Part shown: in pieces, positions 46,539 through 55,009 of the stretch
Layout of the letters: the number at the start of each line of letters is the position of its first letter
How positions within the stretch are numbered: the first letter of the stretch is position 1
Source of the DNA: a virus
IMG/VR virus record: IMGVR_UViG_3300030333_005399
Location: 1 to 64,000 of that record
Direction: 5' to 3' (one strand)
DNA: 64,000 nt
Made by a program: the position numbers and the translations under genes
Notes under the pieces: generated by a model
Seen by the model: only the letters and a program-made list of their open reading frames with translations
Told to the model about the DNA's origin: nothing
Databases searched by the model: none

Positions 46539-46585
46539 TCTAGAATCTAAACGTATTCTCGATTAATGTACATGTTTTTATGCGT
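46539..46585 (-). promoter_or_regulatory. Early promoter module H
   Basis: Minus strand: ATGTACAT (46566-46573), 16 bp, TAGATTCTA (46541-46549), then GA and the ATG at 46538. A-tracts are shorter than in the other modules and the TATAAT/GAGG leader is missing. Confidence 0.65.
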
Positions 46586-47069
46586 TTTCCTCTGCTTTTT
46601 TATCGACTAAGTCTTTCTTTTTAGCAGCTTTTTCCGTATCTATTTCTTCTTGAAATACCTTCTTCTTGCCACCGTCATACTCGTATGCGTGTCCCTCATT
46701 GATAAGAATATCGTTTATGCTAACCAATCCATCTGATGTCTTATCCACGTTCTCAGCTATCTCATGTCCAACTGCATCTGGTGAAACATATATCTCACCC
46801 AATACACGACCAAATTTACCAGTTCCGTGTGATATTATTTTAAAAACACCAGCTTCAAGTAACTCCTTGTTACGAGCTTTTGCAGCTAATCCCTTTTTCT
46901 TCTCTTCTAAATCACGAGTTCTACTTTCCCAAGTATCAATACCCATATACCTAATTCGTTTCTTTATCTTAAGATCGAAACCTAAATCAATGTAAGCATC
47001 AATTGTATCTCCATCTAAAACTCTAATCAGCGTCCCATTATATTCGAATGACGCAGGTTTTTTTGGCAT
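46578..47069 (-). CDS. Staphylococcal-nuclease-like (TNase) protein
   Basis: A 163-residue protein with the SNase fold. LIRVLDGDTIDAYIDLGF holds the metal-binding Asp residues, IRYMGIDTWESRTRDLE the Arg/Glu region, and FGRVLGEIYVS plus INEGHAYEYDGGKKK the closing strands. Calcium-dependent hydrolysis of DNA or RNA is expected. There is no signal peptide, so it would act in the cytoplasm, perhaps on host DNA. GGAG precedes the ATG. Confidence 0.85.
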   Translation of the reverse strand: MPKKPASFEYNGTLIRVLDGDTIDAYIDLGFDLKIKKRIRYMGIDTWESRTRDLEEKKKGLAAKARNKELLEAGVFKIISHGTGKFGRVLGEIYVSPDAVGHEIAENVDKTSDGLVSINDILINEGHAYEYDGGKKKVFQEEIDTEKAAKKKDLVDKKAEENA

Positions 47070-47093
47070 AACAGTTCTCCGTTTAAACCTTTG

Positions 47094-47144
47094 TTAACAA
47101 CAACCGCAATCGCAATTGCAATTTTCACATTCACATTTTTTCAT
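47094..47144 (-). CDS. 16-residue cysteine-rich peptide (metallothionein-like)
   Basis: From the ATG at 47144 the minus strand encodes MKKCECENCNCDCGCC and TAA: seven Cys in sixteen residues. GGAG lies 8 bases before this ATG; an in-frame ATG at 47156 would add META. A TATAAATA late element lies about 30 bases upstream. The CxCxxCxCxCxCC pattern suggests binding of soft metals (Cu, Zn, Cd) or redox chemistry. Low complexity makes chance coding possible, but promoter, ribosome site and frame line up. Confidence 0.55.
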   Translation of the reverse strand: MKKCECENCNCDCGCC

Positions 47145-47173
47145 TGCAGTCTCCATTATAATAATAAATAGAG

Positions 47174-47181
47174 TATTTATA
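47174..47181 (-). promoter_or_regulatory. T4-type late promoter element TATAAATA
   Basis: Minus-strand TATAAATA just after the stop of the 47177 glycosyltransferase gene. The RNA would start near 47168, a 24-base leader before the cysteine-rich peptide, and would run on into the nuclease gene. Confidence 0.6.
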
Positions 47182-47947
47182 CGCTTTTATCATTAGTTTT
47201 AGGGTCATGTTTTATGTAATCTCCCCACTTCCACTTAGCGTACTCATGACACTCTATCTCTGTCAACCTATTTGCTTCCTCCTGTTGTGTAGACTTCTGA
47301 GCTAACGACACGAAATGGTAGAAGTGAGATCGATATGATCTCATCATTCTTAAACCTGATAGCTTAGCCTTTAAAAAGAAATCCCAATCGGCGACTAACC
47401 CAGCTTGAGAAGGATAGTTTGTATCCCATCCTCCAAGATATAAAAATGCGTTCTTAGAAATTAACACGGGAAATGTTGAACCTGTAACATCAGTTTCTTT
47501 CTCAGATATACTGTCTTCGTAATCCCAAAATTTTTCCAAATCAAATGTTTTTGGATCTCGTCCTAAATCTTTTATGTGAAACTGTTCAAATATAGAATCG
47601 TACGGTTCTATATGATTTGGTGCTACAACCCAATTTTCATTACAATATAAAACTAACTTCTTATCCCAATCTCTTGGAAATACGTTATCGTCATTAACAA
47701 TTAAAACGTATGGTTGTGTTGCAGAACTAACACCGATATTGATTGCATGTCCTGTACCGTAGTTTTCATCTAACACGATATACTTTACCGTTTCGTATTT
47801 GTCAAGTACTTCTTTATTTATATCATACGTACCATCTACGACTACTATAATTTCTTCGTAGTTAGTCTTCATTCCTTCTACTGCAGATCGTAAACAAAGA
47901 TCTAAAGCTTCTGGTTCCTTATATGTTGGTATTATTACAGAAATCAT
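47177..47947 (-). CDS. Family 2 (GT-A) glycosyltransferase
   Basis: About 256 residues from the ATG at 47947, which overlaps the upstream stop as ATGA and has TTGGAG before it. MISVIIPTYKEPEALDLCLR is the GT2 start, VVVDGTYD and VLDENYGTGHAINIGVSSA the donor site, and LIVNDDNVFP the DxD-type motif. VADWDFFLKAKLSGLRMM resembles the acceptor-side acidic residue. Transfers a sugar to a glycan of the virion or host surface. Confidence 0.88.
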   Translation of the reverse strand: MISVIIPTYKEPEALDLCLRSAVEGMKTNYEEIIVVVDGTYDINKEVLDKYETVKYIVLDENYGTGHAINIGVSSATQPYVLIVNDDNVFPRDWDKKLVLYCNENWVVAPNHIEPYDSIFEQFHIKDLGRDPKTFDLEKFWDYEDSISEKETDVTGSTFPVLISKNAFLYLGGWDTNYPSQAGLVADWDFFLKAKLSGLRMMRSYRSHFYHFVSLAQKSTQQEEANRLTEIECHEYAKWKWGDYIKHDPKTNDKSV

Positions 47948-48636
47948 TGTGCACTCCAATCAGTTAGTGGAGACAACCATGCCGTTTCTCCATGAGTGGA
48001 AAAACCTGGAATCGATGATATTAGTAAATGTCCATTCTCTCTTAAATCTAAAAACATTTTAAAATCTTCTGGATATGTTGCAGTTGTCCACTTTCTTAGT
48101 ATAGGTTCTGTCTCTCTCAACACATCCACTCTTGCAGCAAATGTCATTGTTGTAGAGTTCGTTACTTTCCAATGACATGTCTTCGTTAAATAAACTCTTG
48201 TATCTTCAGCACCACCTTCACAGTATGGATTACCACCTTTACTTGGATCTAAGTATTTGTCTGGATGATCGTACAATGCAACAAAAGATGCTCCGAGATC
48301 TATACCTTCTTGAAGTACTTCTCGAGCTTGTCCTTTGTGGAGATAATCGTTTTCTAAAAAGTAAATATAATCTTCACCTTTAAACTGATCCAATGCCATA
48401 TCTAAAGCAATGTTAAATGTACCTGCGCCATGACCAACCTGCACTTTAGTTATACTACTCTTTGGAAACTCTTTACGTATCATCTTCATAGTTCTTGGTC
48501 CACAACCATCTGCAATTACATGAATGTTACTAGAACCAAACCTGAGTGATGCGTTAAATAAACATTTTTCGTTATTTATATAGTCTGGTTTTTCCTTTGC
48601 GTAACCACCATCAGATATTCTATATATTACTTTCAT
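47944..48636 (-). CDS. Glycosyltransferase-like protein (GT-A)
   Basis: A 230-residue protein. HVIADGCGPRTMKMIRKEF and VGHGAGTFNIALDMALDQF follow GT-A order, and YIYFLENDYLHKGQAREVL has an ENDY in place of DxD. EDFKMFLDLRENG could be the late acidic site. It overlaps both neighbours. Donor and acceptor are unknown. Confidence 0.72.
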   Translation of the reverse strand: MKVIYRISDGGYAKEKPDYINNEKCLFNASLRFGSSNIHVIADGCGPRTMKMIRKEFPKSSITKVQVGHGAGTFNIALDMALDQFKGEDYIYFLENDYLHKGQAREVLQEGIDLGASFVALYDHPDKYLDPSKGGNPYCEGGAEDTRVYLTKTCHWKVTNSTTMTFAARVDVLRETEPILRKWTTATYPEDFKMFLDLRENGHLLISSIPGFSTHGETAWLSPLTDWSAQ

Positions 48637-49768
48637 TGTATGTCCTCAATAATTCTTCTATGTATATGTTTTTAGCACAAAAATCTATTCCACCAGCAAG
48701 TGTTGTCTTTATAAATTCTCTATCTTGTTCGAAACTGTTAACTATTTCTATCATGTCGACTTCAGTTGGATCAACCAAATAATTGTAATCGTAAAAATTA
48801 CCGACCTGTCCAGTTCCTTCAATTACTATCGTTCTCTTACCAAACTGTATAGGTTTAAACGCCAACGTTGATAATGCGCTCACCACGACATTCGAATTTG
48901 CAACTAATGTGTTTATATCATCGCTATCTACAACAACCTTTCCATTTGGAATCAAATCCATTACGTACTCAATATTCTTTTCTCTGTTTGGATCGTCTAA
49001 TCGTGACTTAATTTTTGTGACTATTGGCAATCCATATTCTTGTGACATCTGTTCTAATTGCGTATCTCTCACAAACTGTTCATCTAATGCTCTAGAAAAT
49101 GGATGAGATCTGTTACCTAAAAAATTAGGTATAACCAATATGTGTTTGTCTACATATCCGATACTAGTTTGATGTTCGTAATATAAATCAAACATTAAAT
49201 CGTTAGCTGGTATTCCACCAACTAAAACATCGTTTGTATCGAAAACTTGCGAGAATATTTGTTTCTCTTTTTCCCCAAATACAAATATTTTGTCAAATGA
49301 TTTCTTCATTCCATTATGACCGAATATTCCAGATTCGTTGAACTCTTGATTTCCATGGTGATTACCAATAACCAAACATCCGTTTTCTTTTGCCTTTCTA
49401 TACAACGCTGGCATCTTTAGTTCTGGCATTTCCTTACAGTCATCAAATATTATTAATGGAAAATCTTGTACATCAACCCAATCATTTAAGTCATCTGCAA
49501 ATCTATCCCCGTGAAACCTAAATCCTGGACCATTTATGATATTCTTACAGTATACTTTGTACTTTTCCATATCTACAACTCTAGGATCTGAATCTCCATT
49601 CCACGGAGTCTTTGAACTATACTCACCTATCCTGAAGATTGTAATCTCAAATGTTTTAGATAATTTTGGAATTATTGGTAATATCTTTTCGCATACTCTT
49701 GGGTTGCTGAGTATCAATAAACATTTAGAGTATGGAGGATTTTTGAATACAAACTTTTTATCCGACAT
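48620..49768 (-). CDS. GT-B-type glycosyl/glycerophosphotransferase-like protein
   Basis: A 382-residue protein with two Rossmann-like halves. LVIGNHHGNQEFN, KIFVFGEKEKQIFSQVF, VLVGGIPANDLMF, VIPNFLGNRSHPF and NSNVVVSALSTLAFKPIQFG match the pattern of capsule-export/CDP-glycerol glycerophosphotransferase-like enzymes. It may add glycerol-phosphate or sugar-phosphate units. It overlaps genes on both sides. Confidence 0.65.
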   Translation of the reverse strand: MSDKKFVFKNPPYSKCLLILSNPRVCEKILPIIPKLSKTFEITIFRIGEYSSKTPWNGDSDPRVVDMEKYKVYCKNIINGPGFRFHGDRFADDLNDWVDVQDFPLIIFDDCKEMPELKMPALYRKAKENGCLVIGNHHGNQEFNESGIFGHNGMKKSFDKIFVFGEKEKQIFSQVFDTNDVLVGGIPANDLMFDLYYEHQTSIGYVDKHILVIPNFLGNRSHPFSRALDEQFVRDTQLEQMSQEYGLPIVTKIKSRLDDPNREKNIEYVMDLIPNGKVVVDSDDINTLVANSNVVVSALSTLAFKPIQFGKRTIVIEGTGQVGNFYDYNYLVDPTEVDMIEIVNSFEQDREFIKTTLAGGIDFCAKNIYIEELLRTYNESNI

Positions 49769-50468
49769 GTCTCATCGCCCTCGGTAGTGTAGCAAACTCA
49801 TCAGTTTTCTCTAAATTATTTTGTGGTTGATGAGCTATAAATGTTTTATTAATTCTGTTAACCTTAATTTCTGGCATCTTCCATAGAGAATAACAAAAAG
49901 ATATTTGATCTTCTGTGTTCCACTTAGCCGTCTCTTCAAACCACATCTCATTAAATTTTACAACGTTGTCATTGTTTCGTCTAAACAATATTCCATTCTC
50001 GTACAAGCCACGTCCTTCTGCGTAACCATCTTTTTTGTATTGTTCTGCTTGATTTATGACCATCTCAGCAGTATCTCTCTTTGTTCCTGGTCTCTGAAGA
50101 GCTGCTTGAGTTTCTTGATATATGCAAGTCCTATCACTGTGTGAATGTACAGCTACATCATGGTTTTCTAAATACTTCTCGGCTAACGATACTGGATCGT
50201 ATGCGAAATATATCTGTGCGTCCATCCAAAGCCATGCATCATAATCTGGTAACACTCTATGTGGAGCAGTTTTTATTTTTCTAGCTGACCATCTACCATC
50301 TCTCCAAACATCTGTCTTTCTTACATCCCAAAAATCTTCACTTATGTAGTCACTGTTTGTGTAGCAAATGTAATCTACACCATCCTTATCGTGTTCATAA
50401 TGAATTATGTCACCGTATAATTTGTTTGGATCATCAGTGTATAAAGCAGTAACAACTGCTAGCTTCAT
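49758..50468 (-). CDS. Glycosyltransferase-like protein (DUF616/TOD1-type)
   Basis: About 236 residues from the ATG at 50468, which overlaps the upstream stop as ATGA with GGAGGGG before it. KLAVVTALYTDDPNKLYGDI is the GT-A start; KTAPHRVLPDYDAWLWMDAQ holds the D-x-D-like site (WMDAQI). AVHSHSDRTCIYQETQAALQ is typical of the DUF616 group. Donor unknown. Confidence 0.7.
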   Translation of the reverse strand: MKLAVVTALYTDDPNKLYGDIIHYEHDKDGVDYICYTNSDYISEDFWDVRKTDVWRDGRWSARKIKTAPHRVLPDYDAWLWMDAQIYFAYDPVSLAEKYLENHDVAVHSHSDRTCIYQETQAALQRPGTKRDTAEMVINQAEQYKKDGYAEGRGLYENGILFRRNNDNVVKFNEMWFEETAKWNTEDQISFCYSLWKMPEIKVNRINKTFIAHQPQNNLEKTDEFATLPRAMRHVG

Positions 50469-51112
50469 GACATTCCCCTCCATGTTGCTCCGTTATTGGT
50501 GTAATAGTGATGAGCTCTAAGTTCTGGCCAATATAAGAATTCCTCTCCTCTACCAACCATATCTATTGCCCAATACCTATCTTCCTTACCCGAATATGAT
50601 TCTGGCATAGGATACTGCATTAATGTATCACGTCTATAAAAGCAAAAAGCATTATGTAGAAACAACCTATCTTCTATTTTGGAATGCATGTTAACTACGT
50701 CTTTTTCTCCGAAGTGTGACCAAATATAACGAGGTGTAATTTTCTTTCCCATGTAAATCGGAATTTGCTTTCCAAACACTGCACAATATGCATTTAGTTT
50801 CTTATAAAAGTTCCAACCAACTAAAGCCTTTATTTGACAATGAGCAGATAAAACTAAACATACTTCTTGATTGGCTTCCTTTACACCCATGTTTATAGAT
50901 CTTCCAGGGGTGTACTTGTCTTTTTCAATTGATATTATTTTAATATCTGCTCTGTCAACGAATAAATTTACTACTCCTAACGTATCATCAGTTGATTCAT
51001 TGTCTACAACAATTATTTCTGGATCGTTTAGATGATCCAAACATGATTGTATTGCAAAACCTATATGATCTTGTTCGTTCTTAGAACGTATTATAACCGA
51101 TACATTATCCAT
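50465..51112 (-). CDS. Family 2 (GT-A) glycosyltransferase
   Basis: A 215-residue protein. VSVIIRSKNEQDHIGFAIQS and IIVVDNESTDDTLGVVNLF are classic GT2; TPGRSINMGVKEANQEVCLV with LSAHCQI replaces the DxD region (SAHC, seen in some GT2 enzymes of NeuB-linked clusters). It follows the NeuB-like gene with an 8-base overlap, so transfer of a nonulosonic-acid-type sugar is one possibility. Confidence 0.85.
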   Translation of the reverse strand: MDNVSVIIRSKNEQDHIGFAIQSCLDHLNDPEIIVVDNESTDDTLGVVNLFVDRADIKIISIEKDKYTPGRSINMGVKEANQEVCLVLSAHCQIKALVGWNFYKKLNAYCAVFGKQIPIYMGKKITPRYIWSHFGEKDVVNMHSKIEDRLFLHNAFCFYRRDTLMQYPMPESYSGKEDRYWAIDMVGRGEEFLYWPELRAHHYYTNNGATWRGMS

Positions 51113-51905
51113 CGAATCTCCCAGTCATTATGTCTCTTGCTTCCTGTTCACACGGTAAATAATTATCACCATGACTGTAATTCATTTTTTCATACATGTC
51201 AATATAATCCCTTAACTTTCTTAGATCTTCTGGTAAAATGCTAAACTTATTATCCCTACCAGGTAAGGATTGATCTATCGTAAAATGTTTTTCTATTACG
51301 GTTGGATTGTATCCTAATGCTACCTTTGAACCTTCTATTCCTGGTGTATGATCGCTGTACCCTACTTCTGGAAAATATTTCCTTAGTGAGGCAATACGTG
51401 GTAGATTACAGTTTTCATAGTCTAATGGATACGCAGATATACAATGCAATATTACAAACTTTCCAACATCTAAACTTCTTAACGTATCTCGTATTTCATT
51501 AACTGAAGACGTACCAGTCGATAAGTATATTTTATCAAAGTTATAGTAACAGTAAGTTATGAGTTCCACGTTACGTGATTCGAAGCTAGCTATTTTTACA
51601 GTGTCGACTCCTATACTAGCTAGTAGTTTTGCATCTTCAATACTAAACACTGATGAGAAGAACGGTATACCGTATGATTCACTAAAATTCTTTAATGATA
51701 TATGGTCGTCTTTAGATAATTCTGCTTTCTTGTATATTTCTAACCTACCGTCATCGTCCCATGGTCCATGTTTAAGTCTTTGAACCGACCACGTTTGAAA
51801 CTTTACAAAGTCAGCACCATTATCCTTTGCCTTTTGTATCATTTGTTTCGCTAAAGCTAAATCACCCATGTGATTCCAACCTATTTCTGCTATTATCTTT
51901 GTCAT
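51105..51905 (-). CDS. neuB: NeuB-like nonulosonic acid synthase without SAF domain
   Basis: A 266-residue TIM-barrel enzyme. IIAEIGWNHMGDLALAKQMI, GADFVKFQTWSV, IPFFSSVFSIEDAKLLASIG, VDTVKIASFESRN, YLSTGTSSVNEI, ILHCISAYP and VGYSDHTPGIEGSKVALGYN, then VIEKHFTIDQSLPGRDNKFS are NeuB landmarks. NeuB condenses PEP with a 6-deoxy- or N-acetyl-mannosamine-type sugar. Usual enzymes are about 345 residues with a C-terminal antifreeze-like (SAF) domain; this one lacks it. Confidence 0.88.
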   Translation of the reverse strand: MTKIIAEIGWNHMGDLALAKQMIQKAKDNGADFVKFQTWSVQRLKHGPWDDDGRLEIYKKAELSKDDHISLKNFSESYGIPFFSSVFSIEDAKLLASIGVDTVKIASFESRNVELITYCYYNFDKIYLSTGTSSVNEIRDTLRSLDVGKFVILHCISAYPLDYENCNLPRIASLRKYFPEVGYSDHTPGIEGSKVALGYNPTVIEKHFTIDQSLPGRDNKFSILPEDLRKLRDYIDMYEKMNYSHGDNYLPCEQEARDIMTGRFDG

Positions 51906-52447
51906 TGTATTGCCTCTAAATCTTCTTTGTAATGTATGTCTACTGCTGAATCTTTAATGATACCCATTCTTTTCGAAACTGTTCCGTTTACTAAGTCATC
52001 GTATTTGAATATTCTGACAGATCCACTTCTTTTATATTTTTCATTCACTGTAACCAGGTCGTCGTATTTATTCGATACCATATAATCCAAACATTCGTCT
52101 AATGTGTTACTACGATTTGGGTTATCTGGTTGGAGACACACTACATAATCGTAATACGTATCTGAATTTTTTACGACAGCTAAATATACTTCTACTACCT
52201 CAACATCTCCACAAAGCGAAGAGTCCCGATAATGATGATACACTCCACGTGGTATCATCGAAGCTAATTTTGCACTTTCGGTAGATACAACTATAGTATT
52301 TAAATGACGTGTGTCCTTTGCGTAATCTATACTATGATGAAACAGAGGTTTGCCATCTAATTGCTGAATGTTCTTTTCTTTTAGTCTCGTGGAATCTAAC
52401 TTAGCTGGTATGATCGTTAATATTTTATAACGTCGTTTGCTTTTCAT
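51902..52447 (-). CDS. neuA: NeuA-like CMP-sugar cytidylyltransferase
   Basis: A 181-residue protein. LTIIPAKLDSTRLKEKNIQQ, then LDGKPLFHHSIDYA, and IVVSTESAKLASM match the nucleotidyltransferase start of CMP-N-acetylneuraminate synthetases (IPARxxSxRLxxKN, GKPL). VVCLQPDNPNRSNTLDECLD replaces the usual LQPTSPLR. It activates the NeuB product with CTP. At 181 residues it is shorter than the usual ~230. ATGA overlap with neuB. Confidence 0.82.
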   Translation of the reverse strand: MKSKRRYKILTIIPAKLDSTRLKEKNIQQLDGKPLFHHSIDYAKDTRHLNTIVVSTESAKLASMIPRGVYHHYRDSSLCGDVEVVEVYLAVVKNSDTYYDYVVCLQPDNPNRSNTLDECLDYMVSNKYDDLVTVNEKYKRSGSVRIFKYDDLVNGTVSKRMGIIKDSAVDIHYKEDLEAIQ

Positions 52448-53114
52448 GAAATTGTCCTCTTTTAGATTTGTCTATCCATAAATCGTGTTCGCTCATCGAT
52501 TCGTATTCTAATTCTACACAGTTTGGTATTATATCCCTTTGATAGTTCTTCCACATAGAATAGAAAGCATTTAGGTAGTATGAGTTTTTATCGACTACCT
52601 TATCAAATACTTCTCCAGCTTTTGAATCTAATCTACAGTAATGATAACGTTCTACGTCAAACATTGTTTCCTGTAATATCCAATCACTTAATCTACCATT
52701 CTTTCTGTACACTGATTTTATAATATCTGACCACTTTCGATGCATAAAAATAATCATATCATCTTCAGTTGCCAAACTGTGTATATGTGGTGTCATAGCT
52801 GGAGCTTGTACAACAATTCTATCCTTATTTCGTATTATATCTGTAAACTTATCAACATCAATAACATCAAATGCATCTTCATCTACCACTTCCCATCCCA
52901 TGGTCCATGCGAATGCTTTAGATGTAAATGTAGTTCCACTTCTCTGTGGACCAACAATGATTATTCTTTTGCAATCCTTTATTGACCACCTCTCATGATA
53001 AACCATAGGATCCATTTCTATTTGAAACTGGTCTATCTCTTCAAATGCTTTTTGTATAGTTTCCTCATCTAACCATACTTTTGGTGGTAATTCTAGAGTT
53101 TGTTTATTGCCCAT
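52425..53114 (-). CDS. Sulfotransferase-like P-loop protein
   Basis: A 229-residue protein. RIIIVGPQRSGTTFTSKAFA is the PAPS-binding 5'-phosphosulfate loop (PQRSGTT), and IIFMHRKWSDIIKSVYRKNG resembles the 3'-phosphate-binding region. It may transfer sulfate to the glycan made in this cluster. A kinase-like P-loop function cannot be excluded. Overlaps both neighbours. Confidence 0.65.
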   Translation of the reverse strand: MGNKQTLELPPKVWLDEETIQKAFEEIDQFQIEMDPMVYHERWSIKDCKRIIIVGPQRSGTTFTSKAFAWTMGWEVVDEDAFDVIDVDKFTDIIRNKDRIVVQAPAMTPHIHSLATEDDMIIFMHRKWSDIIKSVYRKNGRLSDWILQETMFDVERYHYCRLDSKAGEVFDKVVDKNSYYLNAFYSMWKNYQRDIIPNCVELEYESMSEHDLWIDKSKRGQFHEKQTTL

Positions 53115-54043
53115 GTGTATGCCTTTTCTTGTCCTTCAAATGTCATACCTCCTATGTGAGGCGTTATTATAACGTTATGTCCATCTCTAGCTGCGTTAAC
53201 AATTGGTGAATCGTTTATGTCTCCAAACTCATCTTCTAAAACATCAGTTCCATAACCTAAAATTTTACCAGATTTTAAACCATCTACAACATCTGGTTCT
53301 TTTACTATTTCTCCTCTCGAAGTATTAATCAAATAAAAACCTTTTTTTGATTTGTTAATCAATTCTTTGTTTACCATTCCTATTGTTGTATCATTAACAT
53401 GAACGTGTAAACTTATAACATCACAATCCGTAAACATTTTTTCTAACGTACAGTTGTTATAATGCAACGTTGGATCATTCATTATGTCAGGATCTCTATC
53501 ATAAATATATACGTCAATCCCGAAAGCATGAAAATAATTAGCCATCATTGAACCCAATCTTCCATAACCTATAATTCCAGCCTTCATTCCTCTCATCTGT
53601 CTTCCAACATATGGTGTGTAGCTCCATTCACCTTTTATCACAGATTGAGATGACTTTGTAATGTTTCTGAGTAAGTCACATGTTAACCCAAACGCCAACT
53701 CTGCAGTTGAAGGCAAATGTTGTAATAAATCATGATCGTTAGTTAAGGATAAAACGTTTATGTTCCATAATTTACACCAATCCATGTCTATGTGATTCAA
53801 CCCTGTAGAACATGTTAATATTGTTTTTATTCCATTACTTAATATTCTTGAACCTATCTTAAATTGCTGTTCATTGGGATTGCATATAAGTGTGTCTATT
53901 TTTGCTCTTTGTACAAAATTTACAACGTTCCCTTCAGTCACTTTACCTTGTAAATAGTACACATTATTGTCACCTAATTTTTTATCAATGAGCTTCTTTA
54001 CGTTTGGTAAGTGATCAACTGGTGTTATAACTGCTGCTCTCAT
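53093..54043 (-). CDS. D-2-hydroxyacid dehydrogenase (SerA-like)
   Basis: About 316 residues from the ATG at 54043 (ATGA overlap with the upstream gene, GAGG before it). The NAD-binding core is AGIIGYGRLGSMMANYFHAF with VYIYDRDPD; NTSRGEIVKEPDVVDGLKSG supplies the catalytic Arg, DVLEDEFGDIND the Glu, and ITPHIGGMTFEGQEKAYTW the His. It reduces or oxidises a 2-keto/2-hydroxy acid. Its presence among sugar genes suggests formation of an acid side chain on the glycan. Confidence 0.85.
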   Translation of the reverse strand: MRAAVITPVDHLPNVKKLIDKKLGDNNVYYLQGKVTEGNVVNFVQRAKIDTLICNPNEQQFKIGSRILSNGIKTILTCSTGLNHIDMDWCKLWNINVLSLTNDHDLLQHLPSTAELAFGLTCDLLRNITKSSQSVIKGEWSYTPYVGRQMRGMKAGIIGYGRLGSMMANYFHAFGIDVYIYDRDPDIMNDPTLHYNNCTLEKMFTDCDVISLHVHVNDTTIGMVNKELINKSKKGFYLINTSRGEIVKEPDVVDGLKSGKILGYGTDVLEDEFGDINDSPIVNAARDGHNVIITPHIGGMTFEGQEKAYTWAINKL

Positions 54044-55008
54044 GTCCATGCCTCAATTATTTCGTCCATAACATCCTCTGTTGTCTTAGTTACTTTGTAG
54101 TTTAATAATTTCTTAGCTTTGTCTAAATTTGCAAACCTAACCCTTATTTCTGGGTATCCTTTAAATCGTTCTTCCATCGGCATATATTTTATGTCACCTG
54201 AATATCGTATTCTGTCAGTAATATATTCAGCTATATACTTTATTGTTGTTTGTTGATCGGTTCCTAAATTTATTATTTCTCCATTTGTTCGAACACTATT
54301 ATCCATCACTGCATAAAAACCTTTTACAACATCTTCAGCATGAGATATAGATCTCGTTTGTAGTCCATCGTCAAATATTGTTATTTCTTCACCTTTAATT
54401 GCTTGTACTGTAAACAATGCAACATGCATTCCCAAATAACTCTTAGCCGATCTCTTCGATGCACAACCAAATACACGTATTATTGTTGCATTCAATTTTC
54501 GTTTATTAACTAAGTTCAAAATGTATTGTTCACTATGTAGTTTTGACATTGCATAAGAATATCTTTCTATATTTGAAGGACCAATTGCTATCGGATCTGA
54601 TTCTAAAAATGTATCGTGATTTCCGTATACATCAGAAGTGGATGCAAATACTAAATGAGCATTGTTTTTTATTGCTAAATCTACAACTCGTTTTGTCATT
54701 CTAAAATTTACATCTAAAATATTTGTTTCATCTATATCATTCCATAATTTTTTTACTGACGCAAAATGATATATGAAATCTATATCAGTTATATCACAAC
54801 CACACGAAACTTCACACATACAACTATTCGATAATCTTGTAAAATCAGTTGAACAATCGGATTCAATAAATTCTACGTTTTCATTAATGTTATCGATGTT
54901 ACCATAAGAAAGGTCATCAACTGCAATTACTTCATGACCATTACTTACTAGTAAGTCACACATGTGGCTACCAATTAATCCTGCTGCTCCAGTTACCAAT
55001 ACTTTCAT
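54040..55008 (-). CDS. NAD-dependent sugar epimerase/dehydratase (SDR)
   Basis: About 322 residues from the ATG at 55008, preceded by GAG. MKVLVTGAAGLIGSHMCDLL is the GxxGxxG NAD site, ASTSDVYG and YAMSKLHSEQYI (YxxxK) the catalytic residues. An unusual Cys-rich insert (SNSCMCEVSCGCDITDIDFI) lies near residue 65-85. The likely role is epimerisation or dehydration of an NDP-sugar. Confidence 0.88.
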   Translation of the reverse strand: MKVLVTGAAGLIGSHMCDLLVSNGHEVIAVDDLSYGNIDNINENVEFIESDCSTDFTRLSNSCMCEVSCGCDITDIDFIYHFASVKKLWNDIDETNILDVNFRMTKRVVDLAIKNNAHLVFASTSDVYGNHDTFLESDPIAIGPSNIERYSYAMSKLHSEQYILNLVNKRKLNATIIRVFGCASKRSAKSYLGMHVALFTVQAIKGEEITIFDDGLQTRSISHAEDVVKGFYAVMDNSVRTNGEIINLGTDQQTTIKYIAEYITDRIRYSGDIKYMPMEERFKGYPEIRVRFANLDKAKKLLNYKVTKTTEDVMDEIIEAWT

Positions 55009-55009
55009 T

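Noticed and set aside
18411-46585. Repeated intergenic motif considered as a CRISPR or mobile-element repeat
   Set aside because: Copies are kilobases apart, always directly before gene starts, in one orientation, and without target duplications or spacers; promoter function explains them better.
13000-47100. Search for further selenoprotein genes split by in-frame TGA
   Set aside because: All larger gaps between genes were read in three frames on the minus strand. Only 13566-13814 gave two family-matching parts joined across a TGA.
48573-48580. TATAAATA on the minus strand inside a glycosyltransferase gene
   Set aside because: Inside coding sequence with no gene start downstream at promoter distance.
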